Below are positions 6,325 through 12,465 of a DNA stretch of 12,465 nt, one piece after another; the first letter of the stretch is position 1; each line of letters starts with the position of its first letter. A program made the position numbers and the translations under genes. The DNA comes from Thiotrichaceae bacterium UBA7357 (GTDB taxonomy: Bacteria; Pseudomonadota; Gammaproteobacteria; Eutrophobiales; Eutrophobiaceae): positions 127,009 through 139,473 of the forward strand of contig DKOR01000013.1 in NCBI GenBank assembly GCA_002470825.1, read 5' to 3'. The notes under the pieces are model-generated. The model ran no database searches and was not told where the DNA came from. It worked only from the letters and a program-made list of their open reading frames with translations.

Positions 6325-6924
6325 CTATTTTTTTATAGAATTTTTCAATGCTTTACGTATCAACTCTTCACTGCTTAGCCCTTCAGCTGTTATTGCTAGT
6401 ACTAAGCGATTAGCTTCTGGTGGTTTATAGCCTAGTCCAATCAGCCCGCTAACTGCTTCATTGACCGGATCATTAGCTATTCTAAGATTATCACTATTCA
6501 GCATAACTGATTTTTTTGGCAGCCCATCAAGACGATCTCGCATCTCAACGATCAAGCGCTCAGCTGTTTTTTTACCAACTCCCGGTAATTTGGTAAGTCT
6601 TGCAGCATCATTATTTTTAACACACCGGAAAAATTCATCTGCCTCAATACCAGATAAAATTATCAATCCCATTTTCGCGCCAACACCATTCACTTTTATT
6701 AAGGTGCGAAATAAATGACGTTCATCTTCTGTTGCAAAACCAAATAGTAAATGTGCATCATCGCGTACTATTAAATGAGTAAATATCTCCACCTCATTTT
6801 TAATCTCAGGTAAAACATAAAAAGTAGTCATCGGTGCTTCAATCTCATAACCAATTCCCTGAACATCTAACAATAAAAACGGTGGTTGTTTTTTTATAAT
6901 GGTGCCACGAAGAAAACCTATCAT
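6325..6924 (-). CDS. ruvA: RuvA, Holliday junction-binding subunit
   Basis: A 199-residue cytoplasmic protein (E. coli RuvA has 203). Residues 1-64 form the OB-fold domain, with Asp55-Asp56 at the acidic pin that guides strand separation. Two helix-hairpin-helix motifs follow: LIKVNGVGAKMG (75-86) and LTKLPGVGKKTAERL (110-124). Residues about 150-199 are domain III, which binds RuvB (NEAVSGLIGLGYKPPEA). RuvA tetramers hold the four-way junction open for RuvB. The ATG overlaps the ruvC stop in an ATGA and is preceded by GGGAGG (6935-6930) five bases upstream, a good ribosome binding site. Downstream, ruvB is 440 bases away instead of adjacent. Confidence 0.98.
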   Translation of the reverse strand: MIGFLRGTIIKKQPPFLLLDVQGIGYEIEAPMTTFYVLPEIKNEVEIFTHLIVRDDAHLLFGFATEDERHLFRTLIKVNGVGAKMGLIILSGIEADEFFRCVKNNDAARLTKLPGVGKKTAERLIVEMRDRLDGLPKKSVMLNSDNLRIANDPVNEAVSGLIGLGYKPPEANRLVLAITAEGLSSEELIRKALKNSIKK

Positions 6925-7439
6925 TGCAACCTCCCATAACGTATCCCACTCACGCCCTGCATACGCAATAAACCTTCACGTGAGTTTGCATGACACAAAG
7001 CTATCGCTAATGCATCGGCTGCGTCTGCTTTTGGTCTTTTTTCCAAACAAAGTAGGATTTTAATCATATGTTGCACCTGTTCTTTAGTCGCATGGCCTTT
7101 GCCGACTGTTGCTTGTTTGACTTGATTAGCTGTATATTCATAAACAGGCAAATCTTGTATAGCGCAAGCCGCAATCGCAACCCCACGTGCTTGGCCAAGT
7201 TTAATCACGGAGTCAGCATTACGATTCATAAATATTTTTTCAATTGAAACCTCTATTGGTTTGTACTCATAAATAATTTCAATAATACTCTGATGAATGA
7301 CTTTAAGCTTATCGGCAAGTGTTTCACCTTTCACCTTTATTACACCGTTATAAATATGTTTGCAGTGGTTGCCCTTAGAATCGATAATTCCGTAACCGGT
7401 ATTTATCGAACCAGGGTCAATGCCTAAGGTTCGGATCAA
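6921..7439 (-). CDS. ruvC: RuvC, crossover junction endonuclease
   Basis: A 172-residue RNase H-fold nuclease that cuts Holliday junctions (E. coli RuvC has 173). All four metal-binding acidic residues are present: Asp8 (LGIDPGSINTGYG), Glu67 (VSIEKIF), Asp139 and Asp142 (KADAADALAIALCH). The start is TTG, overlapping the yebC stop as TTGA. An in-frame stop lies three codons upstream at 7448-7446, and Asp8 must be kept, so no other start is workable. No strong Shine-Dalgarno precedes it, so translation is probably coupled to yebC. The 3' end overlaps ruvA by four bases. Confidence 0.97.
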   Translation of the reverse strand: MIRTLGIDPGSINTGYGIIDSKGNHCKHIYNGVIKVKGETLADKLKVIHQSIIEIIYEYKPIEVSIEKIFMNRNADSVIKLGQARGVAIAACAIQDLPVYEYTANQVKQATVGKGHATKEQVQHMIKILLCLEKRPKADAADALAIALCHANSREGLLRMQGVSGIRYGRLQ

Positions 7440-8182
7440 CTTAGTTCAGCCATAACATCATCAGATATGTCTGCATTTGAATATACCTTTTGTACGTCAT
7501 CCAAATCTTCCAGCATATCCAATAGTTTCAACATGCTTTCAGCCCCTTTTCGATCAAGGTCACATGAGATAGAAGCACGCATAGTGATCTCTGCATTTTC
7601 TGGCTTGAAGCCTGCTATTATTAAGGCCTCTTTAGTATCGACAAAGCTATCAGGGTCAGTAATTACATCAATAGAGCCGTCATCATTTGTAATAATATCA
7701 TCTGCTCCACGTTCTAATACGACTTCTAACACTTTATCTTCATCGAGACCGCTAGCAAACGAAATTAAGCCCACTTTTATAAAAAGATAAGCAACAGAGC
7801 CATCTGTGCCAAGATTACCACCATACTTAGTGAAGGCATGACGTACTTCAGAAACCGTGCGATTTCTATTATCTGTCATGGTGTCTACTAAAATAGCGAC
7901 CCCACCGGGGCCATATCCCTCATAACGGAGCTCATCAACATTTTCACTTTCTTCATTCCCTCCGCCGCGTTTAACAGCACGTTCAATAGTGTCTTTAGGC
8001 ATGCTCAACGATTTTGCAGTATCAATCGCAGCTCGTAACCTCGGGTTAGCATCGGGATCACCGCCACCTAACTTTGCGGCGATGGTAACTTCGCGAATGA
8101 GCCTAGTGAAAAGTTTTCCACGTTTGGCGTCTTGTTTCCCTTTGCGATGTTGAATATTAGCCCACTTACTATGACCTGCCAT
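7436..8182 (-). CDS. yebC: YebC/PmpR family protein (YebC)
   Basis: A 248-residue cytoplasmic protein with the family start MAGHSKWANIQHRKGKQDAK, the conserved DPDANPRLRAAIDTAK (42-57), and the central YEGYGPGGVAILVDTMTDNR (88-107) with VRHAFTKYGGNLGTDGSVAY following. The family was long called a transcriptional regulator (PmpR); some members have more recently been reported to act on ribosomes stalled at proline-rich stretches. The sequence alone does not decide between these roles. It is the standard gene upstream of ruvC in gammaproteobacteria, and overlaps it by four bases. A weak GGAA lies before the ATG, and a candidate promoter is in the 89-base gap after nadA. Confidence 0.95.
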   Translation of the reverse strand: MAGHSKWANIQHRKGKQDAKRGKLFTRLIREVTIAAKLGGGDPDANPRLRAAIDTAKSLSMPKDTIERAVKRGGGNEESENVDELRYEGYGPGGVAILVDTMTDNRNRTVSEVRHAFTKYGGNLGTDGSVAYLFIKVGLISFASGLDEDKVLEVVLERGADDIITNDDGSIDVITDPDSFVDTKEALIIAGFKPENAEITMRASISCDLDRKGAESMLKLLDMLEDLDDVQKVYSNADISDDVMAELS

Positions 8183-8220
8183 TGATATATTCCATACTGA
8201 TTGAAGATTTAATAAAAATC

Positions 8221-8249
8221 ATAATAACATTTATGTTTATTGTGCCCAA
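8221..8249 (-). promoter_or_regulatory. Candidate promoter for yebC-ruvC-ruvA
   Basis: Minus-strand TTGGGC (8249-8244, only the TTG conserved), a 17-base spacer and TATTAT (8226-8221, five of six). Transcription would start near 8214, about 32 bases before the yebC ATG. The gap between nadA and yebC is AT-rich, which weakens the call. Confidence 0.4.
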
Positions 8250-8271
8250 AATATGCAACGTAATATTATGT

Positions 8272-9345
8272 TTATGCATCGCCAGCTAGTCTGTTAGCAG
8301 GTTTTTTTGCAGTAAAGGTAAGTAAACGTTCTATTGAGTTTTTAGCGCGATGAGCAATATCTGTCTCGACAAATACTTCATTGCTACCGGTATCTATGAC
8401 TCGAGATAGCTTGCGTAGGCTGTTCATCGCCATCCATGGACAATGGGCACAACTGATACATGTTGCACTTTTCCCTGCGGTCGGTGCTTCAATGAATATT
8501 TTCTCAGGTGCGGCTTCTTTCATTTTATGAAAAATGCCTTTATCTGTCGCTACAATAAATTTCATGGCATCCATCTCGATTACGGCGTTAATGATACCCG
8601 TAGTGGAGCTAACTAAATCCGCCTGGGCAATAACAGAACCTGGTGACTCGGGATGGACTAACACTCTTGCATCAGGGTGATTCTTTCTTAACGTTTCCAA
8701 TTCTTTTCCCTTAAATTCTTCATGTACGATGCAGGCACCTTGCCAGATCAACATGTCTGCTCCTGTTTTTTTCTGAACATAATCACCAAGATATTTATCG
8801 GGCGCCCAAATTATTTTTTTACCTCTATCAACTAGATATTGAATGACCTCAACTGCACTACCGGAGGTCACCATCCAATCGGCGCGTGCTTTTACTGCAG
8901 CACTGGTGTTGGCATAAACCACAACAATACGCTCAGGGTGTGCATCACAGAATTTTGAAAATTCATCTGCCGGGCAGCCCAAATCAAGTGAGCAATTAGC
9001 TTTCAATTCCGGCATCAGAATACGTTTTTCTGGATTGAGAATCTTGGCTGTTTCGCCCATGAACTTAACACCACAAACAATTAGGGTATCAGCATGTGAC
9101 TCATTGCCAAAGCGTGCCATATCCAAGGAATCAGAAACATAACCACCAGTTGAATCAGCAAGAATCTGTAGATCAGGTTCAGTATAGTAATGCGCTACTA
9201 TTAGAGCGTTACGCTGTTCTAATTGCATTTTTATTTTTTGCGTTAATTCACTACGTTCATCATCGTTGATTTCTTCAACGACTGTTGATGGAATTTGCTC
9301 TTTTAACAAGCTGTAGGAGCGATTAATTGTGGATTTTGATGTCAT
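8272..9345 (-). CDS. nadA: NadA, quinolinate synthase (4Fe-4S)
   Basis: A 357-residue enzyme that condenses iminoaspartate with dihydroxyacetone phosphate to quinolinate, the first committed product of de novo NAD synthesis. The three cluster-binding cysteines are recognisable: Cys118 (ANCSLDLGC), Cys205 (WQGACIVHEE) and Cys302 (CISCAHCPWMAMN). Other family blocks are AHYYTEPDLQ, VVVYANTSAAVKARADW and HPESP. Length is close to the 347 of E. coli. I chose the ATG at 9345; the frame extends to a TTG at 9381, but the added residues do not look like NadA. The partner nadB is not in the window. It sits between aspS and yebC, 66 bases after aspS, an uncommon place for nadA. Confidence 0.96.
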   Translation of the reverse strand: MTSKSTINRSYSLLKEQIPSTVVEEINDDERSELTQKIKMQLEQRNALIVAHYYTEPDLQILADSTGGYVSDSLDMARFGNESHADTLIVCGVKFMGETAKILNPEKRILMPELKANCSLDLGCPADEFSKFCDAHPERIVVVYANTSAAVKARADWMVTSGSAVEVIQYLVDRGKKIIWAPDKYLGDYVQKKTGADMLIWQGACIVHEEFKGKELETLRKNHPDARVLVHPESPGSVIAQADLVSSTTGIINAVIEMDAMKFIVATDKGIFHKMKEAAPEKIFIEAPTAGKSATCISCAHCPWMAMNSLRKLSRVIDTGSNEVFVETDIAHRAKNSIERLLTFTAKKPANRLAGDA

Positions 9346-9411
9346 ACTAAAAACTATGGCGTACTTAGTTCTGTTAAACAAGCAAAGGTGCTAATGAATT
9401 TTAATCTAGAA

Positions 9412-11190
9412 TTATTCTGGCTTGTTCGATTTTGCTAATTTAATTCCCAGCTCTTTCAATTGCCTTGGATTAGCCTTCGATGGAGCAGTGGTAAGCAAAC
9501 AACTCGCACTTTGTGTCTTTGGAAAGGCGATCACATCACGAATCGAATCACTGCCTGTCATTAGCATCACTGTGCGATCTACTCCAAAAGCTATACCACC
9601 ATGGGGAGGACAACCAAAATCAAGAGCTTCTAACAGAAAACCAAACTTTTCTTGGGCTTCTTCCTCACCAATACCCAATAGCTCTAACACTGCAGATTGC
9701 ATTTCAGCACGATGAATTCGAATGGAACCACCACCCAGTTCAGTGCCGTTCATCACCAGATCATAAGCACGCGACAAAGTTTTGCCTGGATTTTCTTTGA
9801 TAACATCAATATCCTCTACAATAGGAGCAGTAAACGGGTGATGCAAGGAGTCCCAACATTTTTCATCTTGGTTATAGTTAAACATTGGGAAATCAATAAC
9901 CCACACAGGCGACCATTCACCCTGAAGCAAATCAAGGTCGTGACCCAATTTATTTCGTAAAGCACCTAGTGCATCATTAACAATTTTAGTTTTATCTGCG
10001 CCAAAAAAGATTAAGTCACCATCTGTTGCTTTGGTACGCTCGATGATATTTGTAATGACGTCTTTGGGTAAAAATTTCAATATTGGCGATTGTAGTCCTT
10101 CGACACCAGCCTCAATGTCATTAACCTTTATATAGGCAAGGCCTCTAGCACCAAACTGTGCAATATAATTGGTGTAATCATCAATCTGTTTTCTAGAAAG
10201 CGTATTACCGCAAGGCACATTTAGCGTTACAACACGACCATCCTCCATATTTGCTGGTCCAGAGAAAACCTTAAATTCAACAGTCTTCATTAAGTCGCTG
10301 ACATCTATTAATTCGAGCGGATTTCTAAGATCCGGTCTGTCACTACCAAAACGTTCCATTGCCTCTGTATAGGTCATTCGTGGGAAGGGCTGAGGTAAAT
10401 CGACATTCATTATCTTTTTGAATAATAAATAAATCATTTCTTCCATAATGACAGTTATTTCATTCTCATCCATGAATGAGGTCTCAATATCTAACTGAGT
10501 AAATTCAGGCTGACGATCAGCACGCAGATCTTCATCACGAAAACAACGCACAATTTGGTAATAGCGGTCCATGCCAGACATCATCAACAACTGTTTAAAC
10601 AACTGTGGTGATTGTGGCAGAGCAAAGAAAGTTCCGGGATGTGTGCGGCTAGGCACAAGATAGTCACGTGCGCCCTCAGGCGTCGCCTTAGTCAACATTG
10701 GCGTTTCGATATCCAAGAAACCTTTTTCATCTAAATACTTTCGCATCTCTTTAACTACCTGTGAACGTAGTCGAAGATTATTTTGCATTTCAGGTCGGCG
10801 CAGATCGACATAACGATATTTTAATTTTACATCGTCATGGACATTTGTATCATCTAGCTGAAAAGGTGGTGTTTTAGCTTTGTTCAGTATCTCGATATTA
10901 TATCCTAGAATTTCAACTTCTCCTGTGGCCATATCACTATTTATAGTGCCTTCTGGCCTCCTTCGGACTTTACCAGTAATCTGAATAACGAATTCATTTC
11001 GAACAGAATCTGCAACAGTAAACGATGCTGGACGGTCTGGATCGAATACGACCTGCGCAATGCCTTCGCGATCACGAAGATCAATAAAAATGACGCCGCC
11101 GTGGTCACGACGACGGTGTACCCAACCATAGAGTTTAACTTCTTGATCAATGTAGCTACTATTTAGCTTTCCACAATAGTCACTGCGCAT
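9412..11190 (-). CDS. aspS: Aspartyl-tRNA synthetase, probably non-discriminating (Asp/Asn)
   Basis: A 592-residue class II synthetase of the bacterial type (E. coli has 590). Residues 1-105 are the OB-fold anticodon-binding domain. The catalytic core includes the flipping loop (ATPEGARDYLVPSR, 169-182), the QSPQ aspartate site (193-196), motif 2 (FRDEDLRADRQPEFTQLDIE, 217-236) and motif 3 (GGIAFGVDRTVM, from 531), with the bacterial GAD insertion between them. In the anticodon domain His30 (RRRDHGGV) and Gly81 (RRRPEGT) occupy the two positions where discriminating E. coli-type enzymes have Leu and Lys. His and Gly there mark non-discriminating AspRS as in Pseudomonas aeruginosa, which also charges tRNA-Asn for GatCAB. 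It lies between DUF502 and nadA; a weak GGAA precedes the ATG. Confidence 0.97.
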   Translation of the reverse strand: MRSDYCGKLNSSYIDQEVKLYGWVHRRRDHGGVIFIDLRDREGIAQVVFDPDRPASFTVADSVRNEFVIQITGKVRRRPEGTINSDMATGEVEILGYNIEILNKAKTPPFQLDDTNVHDDVKLKYRYVDLRRPEMQNNLRLRSQVVKEMRKYLDEKGFLDIETPMLTKATPEGARDYLVPSRTHPGTFFALPQSPQLFKQLLMMSGMDRYYQIVRCFRDEDLRADRQPEFTQLDIETSFMDENEITVIMEEMIYLLFKKIMNVDLPQPFPRMTYTEAMERFGSDRPDLRNPLELIDVSDLMKTVEFKVFSGPANMEDGRVVTLNVPCGNTLSRKQIDDYTNYIAQFGARGLAYIKVNDIEAGVEGLQSPILKFLPKDVITNIIERTKATDGDLIFFGADKTKIVNDALGALRNKLGHDLDLLQGEWSPVWVIDFPMFNYNQDEKCWDSLHHPFTAPIVEDIDVIKENPGKTLSRAYDLVMNGTELGGGSIRIHRAEMQSAVLELLGIGEEEAQEKFGFLLEALDFGCPPHGGIAFGVDRTVMLMTGSDSIRDVIAFPKTQSASCLLTTAPSKANPRQLKELGIKLAKSNKPE

Positions 11191-11227
11191 ATATATATTC
11201 CATCTGGCCTAAACAAAAAGCGGAATC

Positions 11228-11881
11228 TTACGAGTCAGCCGACGTTTGCGCAACTTTATTACGCGTTAATTGCTGTCTAATTGGACCATCGGGAATAATT
11301 ACGCCCATCGAGATAATAAATTTAAAGCCTTCCTCAACCGTCATATCAAGGTCGATTATCTCATCACGAGGCATCATCAGGATAAAACCAGAAGTTGGGT
11401 TAGGTGTTGTAGAGACAAATACAGCAACTAGGTTTTCATTGCGCCCCTCTATATTGACACTGACGTATTCGTTAGTTAAAAAACCAATACTCCATATTCC
11501 TTTTCTGGGATATTGGAGCATAACAACTTTACGAAAAGATTTACCATTAGCATCTAATATTGTTGTTGATATTTGCTTCACGCTATTGTAGATAGACCTT
11601 ACTAATGGGATACGATTAAGAATCGCCTCCCACAGTCCAAACAAGCGTCTACCGAATAAATTCGCAGCGAACATACCGGTAACTAAAAGAGTACTAATGG
11701 CCAGAACGATGCCAAATCCTGGAATAGAGAAGCCTAATATTATTGCAGGTTGATAGTCTGGTGGTAGTAAGAGAATGATATTATCGAGTAAATCGACGAC
11801 TAGCTTCACAATGAAAACGGTTACCGCAAGTGGTAGCCAGACCAATAGACCAGCAACAATATATTTTTTGATTGTACTCAT
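11228..11881 (-). CDS. DUF502 family inner-membrane protein
   Basis: A 217-residue protein with two hydrophobic segments at about 8-38 and 47-73. The conserved family block IPLVRSIYNSVKQ (91-103) and a soluble C-terminal part with VAVFVSTTPNPTSGFILMM and PRDEI follow. The function of this family is not established. It is commonly found directly upstream of aspS in gammaproteobacteria, as here: 37 bases separate the two genes, and 13 bases separate it from the zinc-ribbon gene upstream. It could work with that neighbour, but nothing in the sequence shows how. Confidence 0.92.
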   Translation of the reverse strand: MSTIKKYIVAGLLVWLPLAVTVFIVKLVVDLLDNIILLLPPDYQPAIILGFSIPGFGIVLAISTLLVTGMFAANLFGRRLFGLWEAILNRIPLVRSIYNSVKQISTTILDANGKSFRKVVMLQYPRKGIWSIGFLTNEYVSVNIEGRNENLVAVFVSTTPNPTSGFILMMPRDEIIDLDMTVEEGFKFIISMGVIIPDGPIRQQLTRNKVAQTSADS

Positions 11882-11894
11882 TTATCGAAATATA

Positions 11895-12221
11895 TTAATC
11901 AGCATTAGAGGTAGGTTTTGATGACTCTTTTTTTGTGTTCGACTTACTACTACTGTCTATAATTTTTGTATTTGAATCATTAGTTTTCTTGTTGTCTGTT
12001 TTGTCCTCGTTAGTATTTTTTATGTCCTTTTTTGGTGTTTTGTTCTTAAAGTCAGTTTCATACCATCCCGTGCCTTTTAATTTGAAAGCTGCAGCAGAAA
12101 CTAGTTTGAGAAGACTATCTTGACCACATTCTGGACAAGTTCTAGCAGGTTTATCATTTATTTTTTGTAGCATTTCTAGTCGATGCTCACATTGATTGCA
12201 TCGATATTCATAAATAGGCAC
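11895..12221 (-). CDS. FmdB-type zinc ribbon protein
   Basis: A 108-residue protein. Residues 1-55 are the FmdB/CxxC_CxxC zinc ribbon: MPIYEYRCNQCEHRLEMLQK, with zinc-binding pairs Cys8/Cys11 and Cys29/Cys32, and the typical LKGTGWYETDFK after it. Residues 60-108 are a low-complexity tail rich in Lys, Asn, Ser, Thr and Asp, likely disordered. The family was first named for a formamide/acetamide regulator, but the function of these small proteins is mostly unknown. The start is GTG, supported by GGAGG eight bases upstream. It is the first gene of the minus-strand array and heads the aspS group. I see no convincing promoter for it, though one is expected in the 190 bases shared with the tRNA gene. 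Confidence 0.92.
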   Translation of the reverse strand: MPIYEYRCNQCEHRLEMLQKINDKPARTCPECGQDSLLKLVSAAAFKLKGTGWYETDFKNKTPKKDIKNTNEDKTDNKKTNDSNTKIIDSSSKSNTKKESSKPTSNAD

Positions 12222-12229
12222 TTATAAGA

Positions 12230-12234
12230 CCTCC
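12230..12234 (-). promoter_or_regulatory. Ribosome binding site that fixes the GTG start of the zinc-ribbon gene
   Basis: Minus-strand GGAGG with an eight-base spacer to the GTG at 12221-12219. It supports a GTG start, which also gives the conserved family N terminus (PIYEYRC). Confidence 0.8.
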
Positions 12235-12365
12235 AAGACAAATACTCGCTAGAATACAGCAGAAAACAGAAATGTGACTAACTAATATCAAGGTTTTTCT
12301 AAGCTTCTTACAGTTTATGTTTTACGCACAGCCATTTCTTGGGTATTATCGCCGCCTTTATTACT

Positions 12366-12393
12366 TTGACATATTGTTTTTTGTTTTTACAAC
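12366..12393 (+). promoter_or_regulatory. Promoter of the tRNA-Lys gene
   Basis: A perfect -35 TTGACA (12366-12371), a 16-base spacer and TACAAC (12388-12393, four of six). Transcription would start near 12400, about 12 bases before the mature tRNA. It is the best -35 in the window. Confidence 0.6.
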
Positions 12394-12411
12394 AATATGA
12401 AACCTGATCCC

Positions 12412-12465
12412 GGGCCGTTAGCTCAGCCGGTAGAGCAGTGGATTTTTAATCCATTGGTCGGGCGT
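12412..12465 (+). tRNA. tRNA-Lys (anticodon UUU), 3' end cut by the window edge
   Basis: Acceptor 5' strand GGGCCGT (12412-12418), D stem GCTC/GAGC (12421-12424 and 12433-12436), anticodon stem GTGGA/TCCAT (12438-12442 and 12450-12454) and loop TTTTTAA with anticodon TTT at 12445-12447, which reads Lys codons AAA and AAG. The variable loop TGGTC and the 5' side of the T stem (GGGCG) follow. The T loop, the rest of the T stem and the 3' acceptor strand lie beyond the window. It diverges from the protein gene array, so it is transcribed separately. Confidence 0.95.

Noticed and set aside
8221..8240. Palindrome AACATTTATGTT between nadA and yebC as a terminator
   Set aside because: The stem is short and purely AT-rich, with a two-base loop; it would be too weak, and the gap more likely contains the yebC promoter.
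9346..9381. TTG extension of nadA by 12 codons
   Set aside because: The added residues are unlike NadA, and an ATG at 9345 already gives a full-length enzyme.
9422..9960. Three overlapping plus-strand open frames opposite aspS (9422-9715, 9513-9800, 9697-9960)
   Set aside because: They lie wholly antisense to a highly conserved synthetase, overlap each other in different frames and show no family features.
12222..12365. Promoter for the zinc-ribbon gene, or a hairpin, in the shared intergenic region
   Set aside because: TTGATA and TATTCT are present on the minus strand but not at promoter spacing from each other, and no clear inverted repeat was found.
1..12465. CRISPR array, insertion sequence, prophage or attachment site next to the tRNA
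   Set aside because: No spaced direct repeats, transposase or integrase genes or terminal inverted repeats are visible; the tRNA 3' end, where an integration site would lie, is outside the window.

Overview
The window carries conserved housekeeping genes of an AT-rich gammaproteobacterium. The order fmdB-type zinc ribbon, DUF502, aspS, (nadA), yebC, ruvC, ruvA, ruvB, ybgC, tolQ, tolR, tolA, tolB, pal, cpoB is the arrangement I know from Pseudomonas-like and other free-living gammaproteobacteria, here with nadA placed between aspS and yebC. Base composition is AT-rich throughout, with a mild preference for A/T third positions and long A or T runs in the intergenic DNA. The sequence does not let me name a genus. 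I see no mobile element, phage gene, CRISPR array or clear sign of transfer.

Layout: every protein gene is on the minus strand, so transcription runs from high to low coordinates. At the right end a tRNA-Lys(UUU) gene, cut by the window edge, is read on the plus strand and diverges from the fmdB-type gene. Leftward come a zinc-ribbon protein, a DUF502 membrane protein, a probably non-discriminating aspartyl-tRNA synthetase, quinolinate synthase (NadA), YebC, the RuvC resolvase and RuvA. A 440-base stretch without a conventional gene follows. Then come RuvB, the YbgC thioesterase and the envelope machine TolQ-TolR-TolA-TolB-Pal, ending in the first 128 codons of CpoB (YbgF), which runs off the left edge.

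The genes form three functional blocks. RuvA, RuvB and RuvC bind, migrate and cut Holliday junctions. TolQRA is a proton-driven inner-membrane motor that works on TolB and Pal in the periplasm and outer membrane during cell constriction, with CpoB linking it to peptidoglycan synthesis. AspS and YebC serve translation, and NadA makes quinolinate for NAD. Many junctions overlap by a few bases (yebC/ruvC, ruvC/ruvA, ybgC/tolQ), which suggests translational coupling.

The parts that depart from the standard arrangement are: (i) the ruvA-ruvB gap, holding a coding-like minus-strand frame with one internal stop and, just before ruvB, a 19-codon leader ORF with a perfect AAGGAGG that overlaps the ruvB start; (ii) a 102-base tolQ-tolR gap with a 9-bp inverted repeat next to a good sigma70-like promoter; (iii) an almost perfect 81-base tandem duplication in the tolA coiled coil; (iv) the AspRS specificity residues. 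I did not find a convincing undescribed biological system; the leader ORF and the ruvA-ruvB gap come closest.
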